Shown here: positions 7,063 to 16,037 of the stretch, piece by piece
Layout: the number at the start of each line of letters is the position of its first letter
Position numbering within the stretch: position 1 is the first letter of the stretch
DNA from: VXNE01 sp965248075
Lineage (GTDB): Bacteria > Pseudomonadota > Gammaproteobacteria > Pseudomonadales > Azotimanducaceae
Direction: 5' to 3'
Assembly: GCA_965248075.1 (NCBI GenBank)
Contig: CBDFIL010000003.1
Span: 248,001-312,000, forward strand
DNA length: 64,000 nt
Notes under the pieces: model-generated
The model's input: the letters and a program-made list of their open reading frames with translations, nothing else
The model's database searches: none
Told to the model about the DNA's origin: nothing
Position numbers and translations under genes: made by a program

Positions 7063-8493
7063 TCAGCCGAAGACCCCGTGCGCCAGACTCTCCGACCGCT
7101 CCGGCAAGTCGTAGTAGTCGGCGATCGCGAGCCCCGCCGCCACGCTCGTGAAGGGATCGTGCTCCACCACCCGCCCGGGGAAGCGCTCGTCCAGGATGCG
7201 CCGCACCGCCGGAATCTGGGACGACCCGCCGGTACGCAGCACCATGTCGAAGTCTTCGGGCGCCATGTCGGCACCCCGGACGGTCGCATCTACCGCACGC
7301 TCGACCTCGTTCAGCATGTCGGCGATCAGCGCCTCGAAGTCCGTTCGCGTCAGCCGCGCTTCGACATCGATCTCCGGGATGTCGAGGACCGCTTCGTCTG
7401 CCTCGGACAACTCCGCCTTGAACGCCTTGATGGCCTGAAAGACGAGGTAGCCGTGGTTCTGCTGGATCAGCTCGCGCAGCCGTCGAAACTTGAGGCGCGC
7501 CGGGCCTCCAGCCTGGATGCACGACTGTACGGCCGTCGTGTAACGGTTCTGGTTCAGAAGATAGGTCACCGGCCAGTTCAGCAGAAACTCCTCGTAGTCC
7601 TCGAACGGGAAAGGTGTATCGATTTCCCGCGTGGCGCCGCGCCGCCGCCATCGCTCGCCCTGGCCCAGGAGCGGAAACAGCAGTTCCCGGAAGACGCAAC
7701 GGTCGATGTGATCGCCACCGAGCGCGACGCCGTGGGTGGCGACCACCCGGAAGCCGGCGCCCCCCGCGGCCCGCGCCAGGACGCAGAAGTCCAGCGTGCC
7801 ACCACCGAAATCCACCGTGAGCACACGGTCTGCCACCGCCCCGCGTCCGTGCAGAAAGCTGACGGCGGCGGCAATCGGCTCCGGGACCATGCGGCATCGT
7901 TCGATTCCCGCAAACCGGCAGGCCTCCCCCAGCCGTGTCAGGGCCAGCGTGTCCCGATGCTCCGCGCGCCCTTCGAAGTGGACCGGATGTCCCACGCAGG
8001 CCGCGTTCGCGACGCCGGCTTCGGCGTCGAGGGTTCGCGCGATGCGGAGCAGGATCGGAGTGATCAGCGCCACCAGCCGAAAGGGGTGATCGAAGACCAT
8101 GAGCCGTCTGATGTCGGGGTTGCCGAGGAGCCGCTTCGTGCCGTGGAACAGCCTGCCGCGCAGTCCGGTGTCCAGGGCCGGCGCGCCGTAGATCTTCTGC
8201 ACCAGCATGTCCGGCGGCGCCCGTCCGCCCGTGTCTCCGCCGAGCGCCAGCACCGCCTCGCCGATGACTTCCGGCACGAGTTCCACCTGTCGCCCGGTGT
8301 TGTCGGCGACATAGCGCTCCACGCCGTCGAGACCGGTCGTCGTCTGCAGGTCCCGGTCCAGGTAGGTGGCGGACGGCATGATCGGCGATGCGTGCTCCAG
8401 CTCGACGAGGCGCACCGCGGCGCCGTCGAAAACCGCCGCCGCGGAGTTCGTCGTGCCGAAGTCGATACCGATACCTGGGCGCTTCATCGCCAT
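7063..8493 (-). CDS. YegD-like Hsp70 family chaperone homologue
   Basis: A 476-residue protein with the actin/Hsp70 ATPase fold and no long substrate-binding domain. GIDFGTTNSAAAVFDG (phosphate 1 loop) is near residue 8, LTVDFGGGTLDFCVL (phosphate 2) mid-protein, and VLRTGGSSQIPAVRRIL (adenosine loop) near the C-terminus. Length and motif order match E. coli YegD. Such proteins are thought to be ATP-dependent chaperone-like factors, but the client is unknown. It stands alone, convergent with the Nudix gene 47 bp away. Confidence 0.87.
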   Translation of the reverse strand: MAMKRPGIGIDFGTTNSAAAVFDGAAVRLVELEHASPIMPSATYLDRDLQTTTGLDGVERYVADNTGRQVELVPEVIGEAVLALGGDTGGRAPPDMLVQKIYGAPALDTGLRGRLFHGTKRLLGNPDIRRLMVFDHPFRLVALITPILLRIARTLDAEAGVANAACVGHPVHFEGRAEHRDTLALTRLGEACRFAGIERCRMVPEPIAAAVSFLHGRGAVADRVLTVDFGGGTLDFCVLARAAGGAGFRVVATHGVALGGDHIDRCVFRELLFPLLGQGERWRRRGATREIDTPFPFEDYEEFLLNWPVTYLLNQNRYTTAVQSCIQAGGPARLKFRRLRELIQQNHGYLVFQAIKAFKAELSEADEAVLDIPEIDVEARLTRTDFEALIADMLNEVERAVDATVRGADMAPEDFDMVLRTGGSSQIPAVRRILDERFPGRVVEHDPFTSVAAGLAIADYYDLPERSESLAHGVFG

Positions 8494-8620
8494 CCGACGT
8501 GAAAGCCTCTCATGGGTTGGGGGACCGCAGCGGCCTCGATGCCCGGACGCAAATGGCAGCGCCGCGCAGGACGGTCCTGTTGGTCGGACGGGGGAACCGG
8601 GCGAGGGTCCGTGCCGCGAA

Positions 8621-9274
8621 TCAGCCGAGCGTCACCAACGGTTCAATGTCGCAGCCGACGCCGGTGCCACCGAGCCCGCAGTAGCCGTTGGGCACCTTGG
8701 CCAGGTACTGCTGGTGGTAGTGCTCGGCATAGTAGAACGGCGGCGCGTCCTCGATCTCGGTCGTGATGGGACCATAGCCGGCAGACGTCAATGCTGTTTG
8801 GTAGGCATTCCGAGTGTCCTCGGTCGCGCGGCGTTGCGCGGCGTCGAAAACGTGGATCGCCGAGCGATACTGGGTGCCCACGTCATTGCCCTGACGCATG
8901 CCCTGGGTCGGATCGTGCCCTTCCCAGAAGAGTTTCAGCAGCTCGGCACACGACACCGCGTCGGGGTCGAACACCACGAGCACGACCTCCGTATGCCCCG
9001 TCAGCCCCGAACACACTTCCTCGTAGGCCGGATTCGGGGTGAGCCCCCCTGCATAACCCACCGCCGTGGTAAACACGCCAGAGGTCTGCCAGAACTTCCG
9101 TTCGGCGCCCCAGAAGCATCCCATCGCGACGACCAGCTGCCGCATGCCCGCCGGGAACGGCGGCTGCAGGACATGGCCGTTCACGAAGTGCGCCGGCGGG
9201 ACAGGCACCTCCATGCTGCGCCCGGGCAATGCTTCCTCCGTTCGCGGGAGGCGCGGTCTGTATCTCAACTGCAT
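8621..9274 (-). CDS. msrA: Peptide methionine-S-sulfoxide reductase MsrA
   Basis: A 217-residue MsrA. AMGCFWGAERKFW carries the catalytic Cys at about residue 53. GYAGGLTPNPAYEEVCSGLTGHTEV and YRSAIHVFDAAQR are family-typical. PPFYYAEHYHQQYLAKVPNGYCGLGGTG has the C-terminal recycling Cys region. It reduces methionine S-sulfoxide in proteins using thioredoxin. The N-terminal 40 residues, including MEVPVPPAHFVNGH, match the E. coli-type long MsrA. The start at 9274 follows a GGAGGAT ribosome binding site. It is a single gene, convergent with nothing close by. Confidence 0.93.
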   Translation of the reverse strand: MQLRYRPRLPRTEEALPGRSMEVPVPPAHFVNGHVLQPPFPAGMRQLVVAMGCFWGAERKFWQTSGVFTTAVGYAGGLTPNPAYEEVCSGLTGHTEVVLVVFDPDAVSCAELLKLFWEGHDPTQGMRQGNDVGTQYRSAIHVFDAAQRRATEDTRNAYQTALTSAGYGPITTEIEDAPPFYYAEHYHQQYLAKVPNGYCGLGGTGVGCDIEPLVTLG

Positions 9275-9442
9275 CCTGGGGATCCTCCGTGGCCGCGATG
9301 TTAACAGAGTGGCGCCTGCCAGCGCCGCCCAGACCTCTCGCCACGAGCCGACGGACAAGCGACCCGCGCGGCCCTCGAAAGCGGGCGATCGCGCGGTGTG
9401 CGCAGGCAACCCGGCAGCCCGCCAACCCCACACCGGATGAGA

Positions 9443-9448
9443 TACACT
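9443..9448 (+). promoter_or_regulatory. Probable leaderless -10 box of the lipoprotein gene
   Basis: TACACT lies exactly 6 nt before ATG 9455. This supports 9455, rather than the in-frame ATG at 9437, as the translation start. Confidence 0.4.
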
Positions 9449-9454
9449 CCCGCG

Positions 9455-11140
9455 ATGCGCGCCCTCCTAGTCGCCTCGACCCTGCTTTTTGGCGTCGGCT
9501 GTGCCACGGGACCCCTTGCCACCTACGAAGAACTCGCTGCCGCGGTCGTCGCCGGCGAGGACGTCGATATCGCTAAGTTGAGACAGGCGTTTCTGGTTGC
9601 CCCGGACTTTCGCGAGCGCGTGGACGCCCTCGGTGCCCTGGAACGGGAAGCGATTGAACTCGTCGACGAGGAGCCGTTACGGCTTGGGCCAATCGGCGCC
9701 GCCATCGTCGATCGATACCAGGGGAGCGTCGCCGGTCACTACGCGCTCCTGCGGTTCTACGAGTACGTCGAGCGCGAGGAAGCGGCAGCCGAGCATCGCC
9801 GGTGGGTGGCCCGGATCGTGGCGAGCCTCGTCGGCGACGGCACCCGGGAATCGCCCCACTCCGTCCTGTCCGCACCGGAGGCCAATGCCTACCTCGTCGC
9901 CACGGGTCGCCAGCCCGTCGGCTCCATCTACCAGACCTCCGAAGAGGCGCCCTTCGTGATGATGGTGGCGGCGAAGCCGCCGGCAGGGCGCCTGCAGAAC
10001 GTGTTCTTCGATCTCGAGGCCGCCTACCTCTCGGTACGCGACTCCGTCCTCGGGCAATCTCCGGGACAGGAGTTCGGGCCAGGCCGCCTGATCGGCGGGT
10101 TGGCACAGCGCGACGATCCCGCCGCCCAGGCTTACATCGGGGCTTTCCTTTCGTCGGAAGACCGCTTCGACGAGGCGATCGACTGGCTCTCGGCCGCCAG
10201 CCGCCGGGGCAACCTGATCGCCAACCTGATGCTCGCCAATGTCTATCTGGCCAAGGCCCAGCGCCTGCCGGAGGGAGAAGATCGGGAGGAGGCCCTCGAA
10301 CGGGTGATGCAGAACTACGTGCACGCCGTGGCCGTCGGTTCCGCCGAGGCGATGTACCGGCTCGGCGAACTGTACCTGGCGGAGTTGTACGGGGCGGAGC
10401 TGGCTCCGTCGGGAATTCCCCTGCTGGAACGCGCGGCCCGTCTCGACAACATCGATGCGAACCTCTTCCTGGCCCAGATTCACCTGGTGGGGCAATGGGT
10501 CGAGAGGAACTACGACCGCGCGGAGACGTATCTGCTGCGAGCCGCGGCCCTCGACAGCGAGGCCGGCAAGATCCAGTACGCGCGTTTCCTGATGAGCGAG
10601 TCCGCCGGCAGGGATTTCACGGACCAGGCCTTCAAGTGGCTGAGAGAGCTCGCCGCAGATCGCACGCTGTGCAAGGAAGCGCCGCCCAACCCGTTCGTAC
10701 TCTGTCCCGCGGCGGAAGCACGGCTGGTCCTCGGTGAGTTGCACGCCCGGGGCATCCATGTCCGAGCGGGCTACGGACGCGCGCGGAAGTGGTTCAAGTC
10801 TGCCGTCGACCTGACGCCCGACCACCCGAGGATCGTCAACGAGGTGGCGTGGCGGCTGACGGTGACCCAGATCGGACGCCTGCGGGACGAGCGCTACGCG
10901 CTCGCCATCATGGACCGCATGATGAACCAGGACGAGCGCGCCCGGCGCAACCCGGCCTATCTCGATACGTGGGCCGCGGCACACGCCGCCAACGGCGACT
11001 TCGGGCGGGCCGTTGCGCTGCAGAGGGAAGCCCTGGAGGCCGCGAACGAGCAGGAGATGACGGAGGTCATCGAGGAACTGGAGCAGCACCTCGCAGCGTT
11101 TCAGGCCGGTGAAACGATCACCGATCCCACCGTACCTTGA
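9455..11140 (+). CDS. Sel1/TPR-repeat lipoprotein
   Basis: A 561-residue protein beginning MRALLVASTLLFGVGC, a short signal peptide ending in a lipobox with Cys16, so it is probably lipid-anchored in the envelope. The remainder is helical-repeat sequence. Segments such as AQAYIGAFLSSEDRFDEAIDWL, ANLMLANVYLAKAQR, AMYRLGELYLAELYG and ANLFLAQIHLVGQW follow the Sel1/TPR spacing, which serves as a protein-interaction scaffold. The C-terminus (NPAYLDTWAAAHAANGDFGRAVALQREAL) is a further TPR-like hairpin. Its partner is unknown. The stop overlaps the TTG start of mnmH, so the two form an operon. Confidence 0.75.
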   Translation: MRALLVASTLLFGVGCATGPLATYEELAAAVVAGEDVDIAKLRQAFLVAPDFRERVDALGALEREAIELVDEEPLRLGPIGAAIVDRYQGSVAGHYALLRFYEYVEREEAAAEHRRWVARIVASLVGDGTRESPHSVLSAPEANAYLVATGRQPVGSIYQTSEEAPFVMMVAAKPPAGRLQNVFFDLEAAYLSVRDSVLGQSPGQEFGPGRLIGGLAQRDDPAAQAYIGAFLSSEDRFDEAIDWLSAASRRGNLIANLMLANVYLAKAQRLPEGEDREEALERVMQNYVHAVAVGSAEAMYRLGELYLAELYGAELAPSGIPLLERAARLDNIDANLFLAQIHLVGQWVERNYDRAETYLLRAAALDSEAGKIQYARFLMSESAGRDFTDQAFKWLRELAADRTLCKEAPPNPFVLCPAAEARLVLGELHARGIHVRAGYGRARKWFKSAVDLTPDHPRIVNEVAWRLTVTQIGRLRDERYALAIMDRMMNQDERARRNPAYLDTWAAAHAANGDFGRAVALQREALEAANEQEMTEVIEELEQHLAAFQAGETITDPTVP

Positions 11141-12210
11141 CCGAACTGGCAGACGCCTACCCCCGGCTCCTCGCGCGAGGCGTGCCGCTCGTCGATCTGC
11201 GCTCCCCAGGAGAGTTTGCGCGTGGCGCGTTCCCGGGCGCCGTCAACCTCCCCCTCCTGACGGACGACGAGCGACGGCAGGTCGGGATTCGCTACAAGCA
11301 GGCCGGCAGCGATGCCGCAATCGATCTTGGCAACCGGCTGGTCTCCGGGAACCTGAAGGAGTCCCGCGTTCAGGGCTGGCGGGACTTCGTGGGCGAACAC
11401 CCCGACGCCTTGCTCTACTGCTGGCGCGGTGGCCTGCGCTCCGAGATCGCACAGGCATGGCTCGCGGACGCCGGACTGGCAGTTCCGCGTGTCGCGGGGG
11501 GCTACAAGGCACTGCGGGCCTTCTGCATGCAGACGCTGGCCCGGGAGTACGCGTGGGTGGTGCTCGCCGGGCGGCCCGGCTCCGACAAGACCGGCATCCT
11601 CGGCGATCTCATACGCCACGTGGATCTCGAGGGGCTCGCCAATCATCGCGGATCCGCATTCGGCCAGCGAGCGACCCCCCAACCCCCGCCCATCGCCTTC
11701 GAGAACGCCCTCGCCGTGCGGTTGCTGCAGCTCATTGCGAGCACCGCCCCTGCACCGGACGCGGGCAGCCTCGCCGCCGAGGCAATCAAGGACCGTCTCG
11801 CCATCGAGGACGAGAGCCGCACGATCGGTCGGCTCTCCGTACCCGCGCCCATCTTCGAAGGCATGCAGCGTGCCCCCGTGGTGGTCGTGGAAGCGGACCT
11901 CGACGCGCGCATCGCGCGCATCCATGCGCAATACGTCGGTACCGACCCCGGTGCGCGCAGCCGGCTCGAGCCGGCGCTCGACAACATCCAGCGACGTCTC
12001 GGCGGCGACCGCCACCGCCAGGTGCGCACGCACATGCGCGAAGCCTTCGAGACGGACAGCGCGGAGGCCCACCACAGCTGGATCGGTCTTCTGCTCGACT
12101 GGTACTACGATCCCATGTACGACTACCAGTTGGCGCAGAAGCAGGACCGCATCGTGTTCCGCGGCGACCGGAACACCGTTACGGAGTACCTGCGCCGGGC
12201 GACAGCATGA
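11137..12210 (+). CDS. mnmH: tRNA 2-selenouridine synthase MnmH (SelU)
   Basis: A 357-residue protein. The N-terminal rhodanese domain (PLVDLRSPGEFARGAFPGA) has the active-site loop LLYCWRGGLRS with Cys95. A C-terminal P-loop domain follows, with GRPGSDKT at 145-152 and HRGSAFG downstream. MnmH replaces sulfur by selenium in the wobble mnm5s2U of tRNAs for Lys, Glu and Gln, using selenophosphate and geranyl diphosphate. Its presence implies a selenophosphate supply (SelD) in the cell. TTG 11137 overlaps the TGA of the lipoprotein gene. The P-loop has Asp where the usual GK[ST] glycine stands, a departure from the canonical Walker A. The 3' end overlaps the convergent PPOX gene by 32 bp. Confidence 0.9.
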   Translation: MTELADAYPRLLARGVPLVDLRSPGEFARGAFPGAVNLPLLTDDERRQVGIRYKQAGSDAAIDLGNRLVSGNLKESRVQGWRDFVGEHPDALLYCWRGGLRSEIAQAWLADAGLAVPRVAGGYKALRAFCMQTLAREYAWVVLAGRPGSDKTGILGDLIRHVDLEGLANHRGSAFGQRATPQPPPIAFENALAVRLLQLIASTAPAPDAGSLAAEAIKDRLAIEDESRTIGRLSVPAPIFEGMQRAPVVVVEADLDARIARIHAQYVGTDPGARSRLEPALDNIQRRLGGDRHRQVRTHMREAFETDSAEAHHSWIGLLLDWYYDPMYDYQLAQKQDRIVFRGDRNTVTEYLRRATA

Positions 12211-12763
12211 AGTCGCCGCCGTGCGCAGTCAGGCGCTCCGGCGCCAGGCGCAACACGACGCGCCCTTCCGCATCGGCCAACAGGCGCCCGCCGGCGGAGC
12301 CGAGGTACTTCCGCCGAATGCGCGCCCCCCATTCTGCGACGTCGGTATCGATCACCTCGAATCGCCCCACGCCCTTGACCTGACGGTTGGACATGCGTCG
12401 TGGCGTGATCTCCTGCATCTCGACGCAGAACGACCCGCGCGGGTCGTTGCGAATCGCGCGGACGTGGAACTTGTCGACTCCGCTCGTGGTGTAGAAGGCG
12501 TCCTCCCACCAGACGAACCAGCACGGCACCATGCGGGGAAAACCCCGGCCGTCGACGAACGCGATGACCGCCGAGGTGGCACGGTCGAGCAGGGCCTTCA
12601 CCTCGGCGTCCGGAAGTTGCAGGGCGCGACTGCGGCGAACTCCGGAGGTGGCCGACGCGGACTCCCCCGCGCCCGGCCCTCCGGCTCCCGTATCCGACGT
12701 GCCGGCGGAAGACTCCGGCGCCGCCTCAGGGCCGGCGCCGCTTTCTCGATTCGTAGTGTTCAA
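12179..12763 (-). CDS. Pyridoxamine 5'-phosphate oxidase-fold (PPOX/F420-binding class) protein
   Basis: A 194-residue protein. After a low-complexity Ser/Gly/Ala-rich N-terminus (about 45 residues) comes a split-barrel flavin or F420-binding domain: ATSAVIAFVDGRGFPRMVPCWFVWW, FYTTSGVDKFHVRAIRNDPRGSFCVE and QVKGVGRFEVID. These are typical of PPOX-class FMN or F420-dependent proteins. The exact cofactor and substrate are unknown. The start is TTG at 12763, which overlaps the enoyl-CoA hydratase gene by 38 bp; the true start could be further in. It follows that hydratase in the same direction, so a link to acyl-CoA metabolism is possible. Confidence 0.68.
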   Translation of the reverse strand: MNTTNRESGAGPEAAPESSAGTSDTGAGGPGAGESASATSGVRRSRALQLPDAEVKALLDRATSAVIAFVDGRGFPRMVPCWFVWWEDAFYTTSGVDKFHVRAIRNDPRGSFCVEMQEITPRRMSNRQVKGVGRFEVIDTDVAEWGARIRRKYLGSAGGRLLADAEGRVVLRLAPERLTAHGGDFMLSPGAGTP

Positions 12764-13547
12764 GTGCTCTCTGCACCATGGGCCGGCGGCGCCCTTGCGG
12801 CACCTTCAGCGCGTAGTCTGGATCCCGCTCCGCGTGCGCCGACAGCATGTGCATCGTGTGGGCGCTCGTGATGTGGGCGTGGAAGCCCTGGCCATCCTGC
12901 ATCTGGTTGACCGCGAGCTTGATCATGCGCAGCTGAAACGGGTCGTTGCGCGCGATCCGCTCGGCGTACTCGAGCACCTCGGCCTCCAGTCGGTCCGTGG
13001 GTACGACGCGGTTGACGAGACCGAGCGCGCCGGCTTCCTCCGCGTCGATGAAGCGGGACTCAAACAGGAACTCCTTCGCCTTGCGCGGATGCACGTCCCA
13101 GGGCACGGTGAAGAACTGGAAGTTCGAGGCAAGGAACATGGCGGACTCGCCGGCGAAGACGATATCCATCGCGGACGCCACGATCCAGCCGCCGAATATG
13201 CAGTACCCCTGTACGGCGGCGATCGTGGGTTTCGGAACGTTGCGCCAGCGCATGGACTTCTCGACGAACTGCTCGCGCGAGTGATCGAAGTGCCCCCGGA
13301 GCCCCTCCTGTAGCGGGCGTTCCTCCCGGTCCGCGAGTTCGTCGGGCGTGCCGAGGTCGTGCCCACCCGAGAAGTGCTCGCCGGCCCCGAACAGCGCGAT
13401 GACGTGGACATCGCGGTCCGCTCCCGCAGCCGCAAAGGCCGCGTCGAGTTCCTCGAGCAGCCGCCGGCTCTGGGCGTTGCGATAGCGTGGCCGATTGGTC
13501 GTGATGCGCGCCACATGGTTGACGACTTGGTAGAGGACATCGCTCAT
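12726..13547 (-). CDS. Enoyl-CoA hydratase/isomerase family protein
   Basis: A 273-residue crotonase-fold protein. VVNHVARITTNRPRYRNAQS is the N-terminal strand. FGAGEHFSGGHDLGTPDE is the CoA-binding and oxyanion-hole region, and KPTIAAVQGYCIFGGWIVASAMDIVFAGE is the second oxyanion segment. The usual catalytic Glu of hydratases after the GGxx helix is not evident, so the reaction may differ from simple hydration. The C-terminal extension (HITSAHTMHMLSAHAERD) is longer than in standard hydratases. It sits between the CoA transferase (upstream) and the PPOX protein (downstream), all leftward, and is probably co-transcribed with the latter. Confidence 0.8.
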   Translation of the reverse strand: MSDVLYQVVNHVARITTNRPRYRNAQSRRLLEELDAAFAAAGADRDVHVIALFGAGEHFSGGHDLGTPDELADREERPLQEGLRGHFDHSREQFVEKSMRWRNVPKPTIAAVQGYCIFGGWIVASAMDIVFAGESAMFLASNFQFFTVPWDVHPRKAKEFLFESRFIDAEEAGALGLVNRVVPTDRLEAEVLEYAERIARNDPFQLRMIKLAVNQMQDGQGFHAHITSAHTMHMLSAHAERDPDYALKVPQGRRRPMVQRALEHYESRKRRRP

Positions 13548-13600
13548 GGACCGCAGTTTGTCGGACTTGCGGCCCGCGCGGCAAGTAGCAGTGGCACCAC

Positions 13601-13628
13601 GGGCAGCTCTGATCAATCAGAGCTGCCC
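13601..13628. repeat. Perfect palindrome at the CoA-transferase stop codon
   Basis: GGGCAGCTCTGAT, a CA centre and ATCAGAGCTGCCC make a perfect 13-bp stem. The TGA of the leftward CoA transferase lies inside it (13613-13615). The 17-nt core CTCTGATCAATCAGAGC recurs at 62751-62767, directly after the stop of another leftward gene. It may be a small mobile palindrome that also serves as a terminator. Confidence 0.65.
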
Positions 13629-15976
13629 TGGCGAAACTCCCCCTCCCCGGTGATACCGCGCTCCACCAGGGCCTCATACTCCGCGCGCGTCATGCCGAGG
13701 AACCGTTGGAACACTTCCAAAGAGTGCTGTCCGAGCATCGGCGCCGGGCGCGTCACGCCGCCGGGCGTGCGGGAGAGAACGGCCGGCAATCCGCTCTGCC
13801 ACAGCGGCCCCGTCTCCGGGTGCTCGACCTCGACCATGTGGCCGCGCTCCCGCAAGACCGCGTCGTCCACCAGTTCCGCGGCATCGCGCACCGCCGCCGC
13901 GGGTACGCCGGCGCTACACAGGGCGCGTTCCAGTTCCGTCTTCTCACGATGCGCCGCGGCTGCGGCAATGGCGGCATCGACCGCTGCCTCGTCGGCCTTG
14001 CGCGCCGGTCCGTCCGGCCAGGGGTCATCGGACATGCGGAGCACCTCCCGGCACGCCTGCCACTGTGCGTCGGTCTCGACCGAGATGGCGATCCACTGGT
14101 CATCGCCGGCCGTACGGTAGATGCCGTGGGGCGCGTGCAGGGGGTGCCTGTTCCCGGCCGGCCCGCGTATCTCGCCAGTCGCATCGAACTCGAGCCACGC
14201 GTCGCCGACGAAGGTGAAGTTCGCTTCCTGCATGGAGAGGTCGATGTATTGCCCCTCTCCCGTGCGGTCGCGGTGCAGGAGCGCCGTCGCCAGGGCGCCG
14301 AAACCGTACATGCCGGCCACGGGGTCCGGGTACATCTGCCCGGAGTTCTGCGGGGCCTCGCCCTCGTAGCCGAGCACTGCGGACATCCCCGACGAGGGTT
14401 CGATCGTGCCCCCGATGCCGGGGACGTTCGTCCACGGACCGGTCGCGCCGTACGCCGACAGGCTCGCCATGACGAGATCGGGCCGGATGTCGGTCAATTT
14501 CCCGTAATCGATGCCCAGCTTCGCCATGACCCGGGGCGAGAAGTTCTCCGCCACGAAATCCACGTGCTCGACCAACCCCTTGAACACCGCAACGCCCTCC
14601 GGTTCGGAGAGGTCAAGGGTGATGCCAAGCTTGTTGAGGTTGACCGAGTTGTACATCGGACTGCAGTTCCACGGACGCCGCGCGGTCGGCCGGTTTCTCA
14701 AGCCCTTCGGAACGGGATTGCGGAAGCTGCCGCGCCAGCCATCGATGCGGCTGCGGCTCTCGAGCTGGATCACCTCGGCCCCGAGCAGCGCCAGCATTTC
14801 CGTGGCGAAGGTACCCGCCCACGCCTGCGTGAGCACGAGCCCCCGGAAGCCGCTCAAGGGACCCTTGCCCGAGGCCGCGACGGACCCTTCCCCGGCGCGC
14901 ACGGGCTTGACCATGACTGCTTCACGCGACTTGAACCCCGGCACGTCCGCGGCCTCGGCGCCCATCTCGCGTGAGAGCGCCCACGCGCTACGTCCCATGC
15001 GCGCCGGCGGTCCGGGAAACCGCGCGCCCTCGGGTGAGCGTGTGAGGAAGCTACGCGCTTCGAACTGCGGGTTGTGGGCCATCTCGTCCATCCGAAAGAC
15101 CGGCCCCGCGATCACGCGCTCCCGGGCGAGGGCGTCGAACAGGTCCATGCGGGTCCACTGCGCCATCTCCGCATGCACGCGATCGACGAAACGGTCCCGG
15201 AACTTGTGCCGCAGGCCGGGCTGCTGCAACTCCTCGTCCTCGCCGAGGTCGGGCAGGCCAAGCACGTCCATCGCCTTTTTCCAGAAGTGCGGACGGGAAA
15301 TCGGGAGCGCGAAGTAACCGTCGCGAACCGGCACCGGACCGTCGTCCATGCACACGTCCGTGCGGCGGGACCACACGAAGCCTGCGGTCTGCACCCGCAG
15401 GGGCGCGGGAGCGAACGTGGCTACCAGCGTGTCGCACTCCGAGATGTCGATCAGCTGCCCGACCTCGTCCCTGGCGAAACGCTCGACCAGTGCACAGACG
15501 ACGACGCCCCACGCCATCGTTCCGCTCTGGTACGCCGCCTGGTAGCCGCTACCCTTCAGCGGAGCCCCGGACGTGAGGCCGTTGACGGACGCCCACCCCG
15601 ACCGTGCCGCCGCCGTGAGCTCATTGCCCGGCAGGTCCCGGCGAGCGCCCGTCAGGCCGTGGGGGGTGATCGCGCAGACGATGGCGCGCGGGTACTTGCT
15701 GGCGAGATGCGCCGCGTCGAGGCCGCTCGTGACGATCACGTCCGCGGCATCGAGCAACTCGGGGCGCTCCGGCACGGACTCCTTGTTGGCCAGGAAATAC
15801 CGGGCGGCCACCGAGCGTCCCGCCGCGTCGAAGGGCGGATGACGCCGCAGTTCGTGGCCGCCGGGCGGCTCCACGGCAAGCACGGCGGCGCCGAAGTCCG
15901 CGAGCAGCCGCGAGCACCAGGCCGTGGACGCGCGCGTGCCGACATCGACGACACGGATTCCGGACAGCGTGAACAT
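13613..15976 (-). CDS. Fused double-domain family III (CaiB/BaiF-type) CoA transferase
   Basis: A 787-residue protein containing two CoA-transferase III domains in tandem. The N-terminal one starts LSGIRVVDVGTRASTAWCSRLLADFGAAV. The second starts near residue 395 (PLSGFRGLVLTQAWAGTFATEML) and continues through NKLGITLDLSEPEG, FVAENFSPRVMAKLGIDY and SSGMSAVLGYEGEAP. The second domain carries the more conserved family motifs, including the Asp region after NPQF-like segments. Family III enzymes move CoA between carboxylic acids. Two-domain fusions may form the interlocked dimer from one chain. The -10 box TATCAT sits 7 nt before the ATG at 15976, so the mRNA is probably leaderless. The stop lies in a palindrome. 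Confidence 0.85.
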   Translation of the reverse strand: MFTLSGIRVVDVGTRASTAWCSRLLADFGAAVLAVEPPGGHELRRHPPFDAAGRSVAARYFLANKESVPERPELLDAADVIVTSGLDAAHLASKYPRAIVCAITPHGLTGARRDLPGNELTAAARSGWASVNGLTSGAPLKGSGYQAAYQSGTMAWGVVVCALVERFARDEVGQLIDISECDTLVATFAPAPLRVQTAGFVWSRRTDVCMDDGPVPVRDGYFALPISRPHFWKKAMDVLGLPDLGEDEELQQPGLRHKFRDRFVDRVHAEMAQWTRMDLFDALARERVIAGPVFRMDEMAHNPQFEARSFLTRSPEGARFPGPPARMGRSAWALSREMGAEAADVPGFKSREAVMVKPVRAGEGSVAASGKGPLSGFRGLVLTQAWAGTFATEMLALLGAEVIQLESRSRIDGWRGSFRNPVPKGLRNRPTARRPWNCSPMYNSVNLNKLGITLDLSEPEGVAVFKGLVEHVDFVAENFSPRVMAKLGIDYGKLTDIRPDLVMASLSAYGATGPWTNVPGIGGTIEPSSGMSAVLGYEGEAPQNSGQMYPDPVAGMYGFGALATALLHRDRTGEGQYIDLSMQEANFTFVGDAWLEFDATGEIRGPAGNRHPLHAPHGIYRTAGDDQWIAISVETDAQWQACREVLRMSDDPWPDGPARKADEAAVDAAIAAAAAHREKTELERALCSAGVPAAAVRDAAELVDDAVLRERGHMVEVEHPETGPLWQSGLPAVLSRTPGGVTRPAPMLGQHSLEVFQRFLGMTRAEYEALVERGITGEGEFRQGSSD

Positions 15977-15983
15977 CGGACCG

Positions 15984-15989
15984 ATGATA
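15984..15989 (-). promoter_or_regulatory. Probable leaderless -10 box of the CoA transferase
   Basis: On the minus strand TATCAT ends 7 nt before the ATG whose first base is 15976. It fits the window-wide pattern of -10 boxes immediately before start codons. Confidence 0.45.
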
Positions 15990-16037
15990 CCGTGCGCGTC
16001 TGCTGCAAGGCCGTGCGACGCGGGGAGGGGCCTGGAG

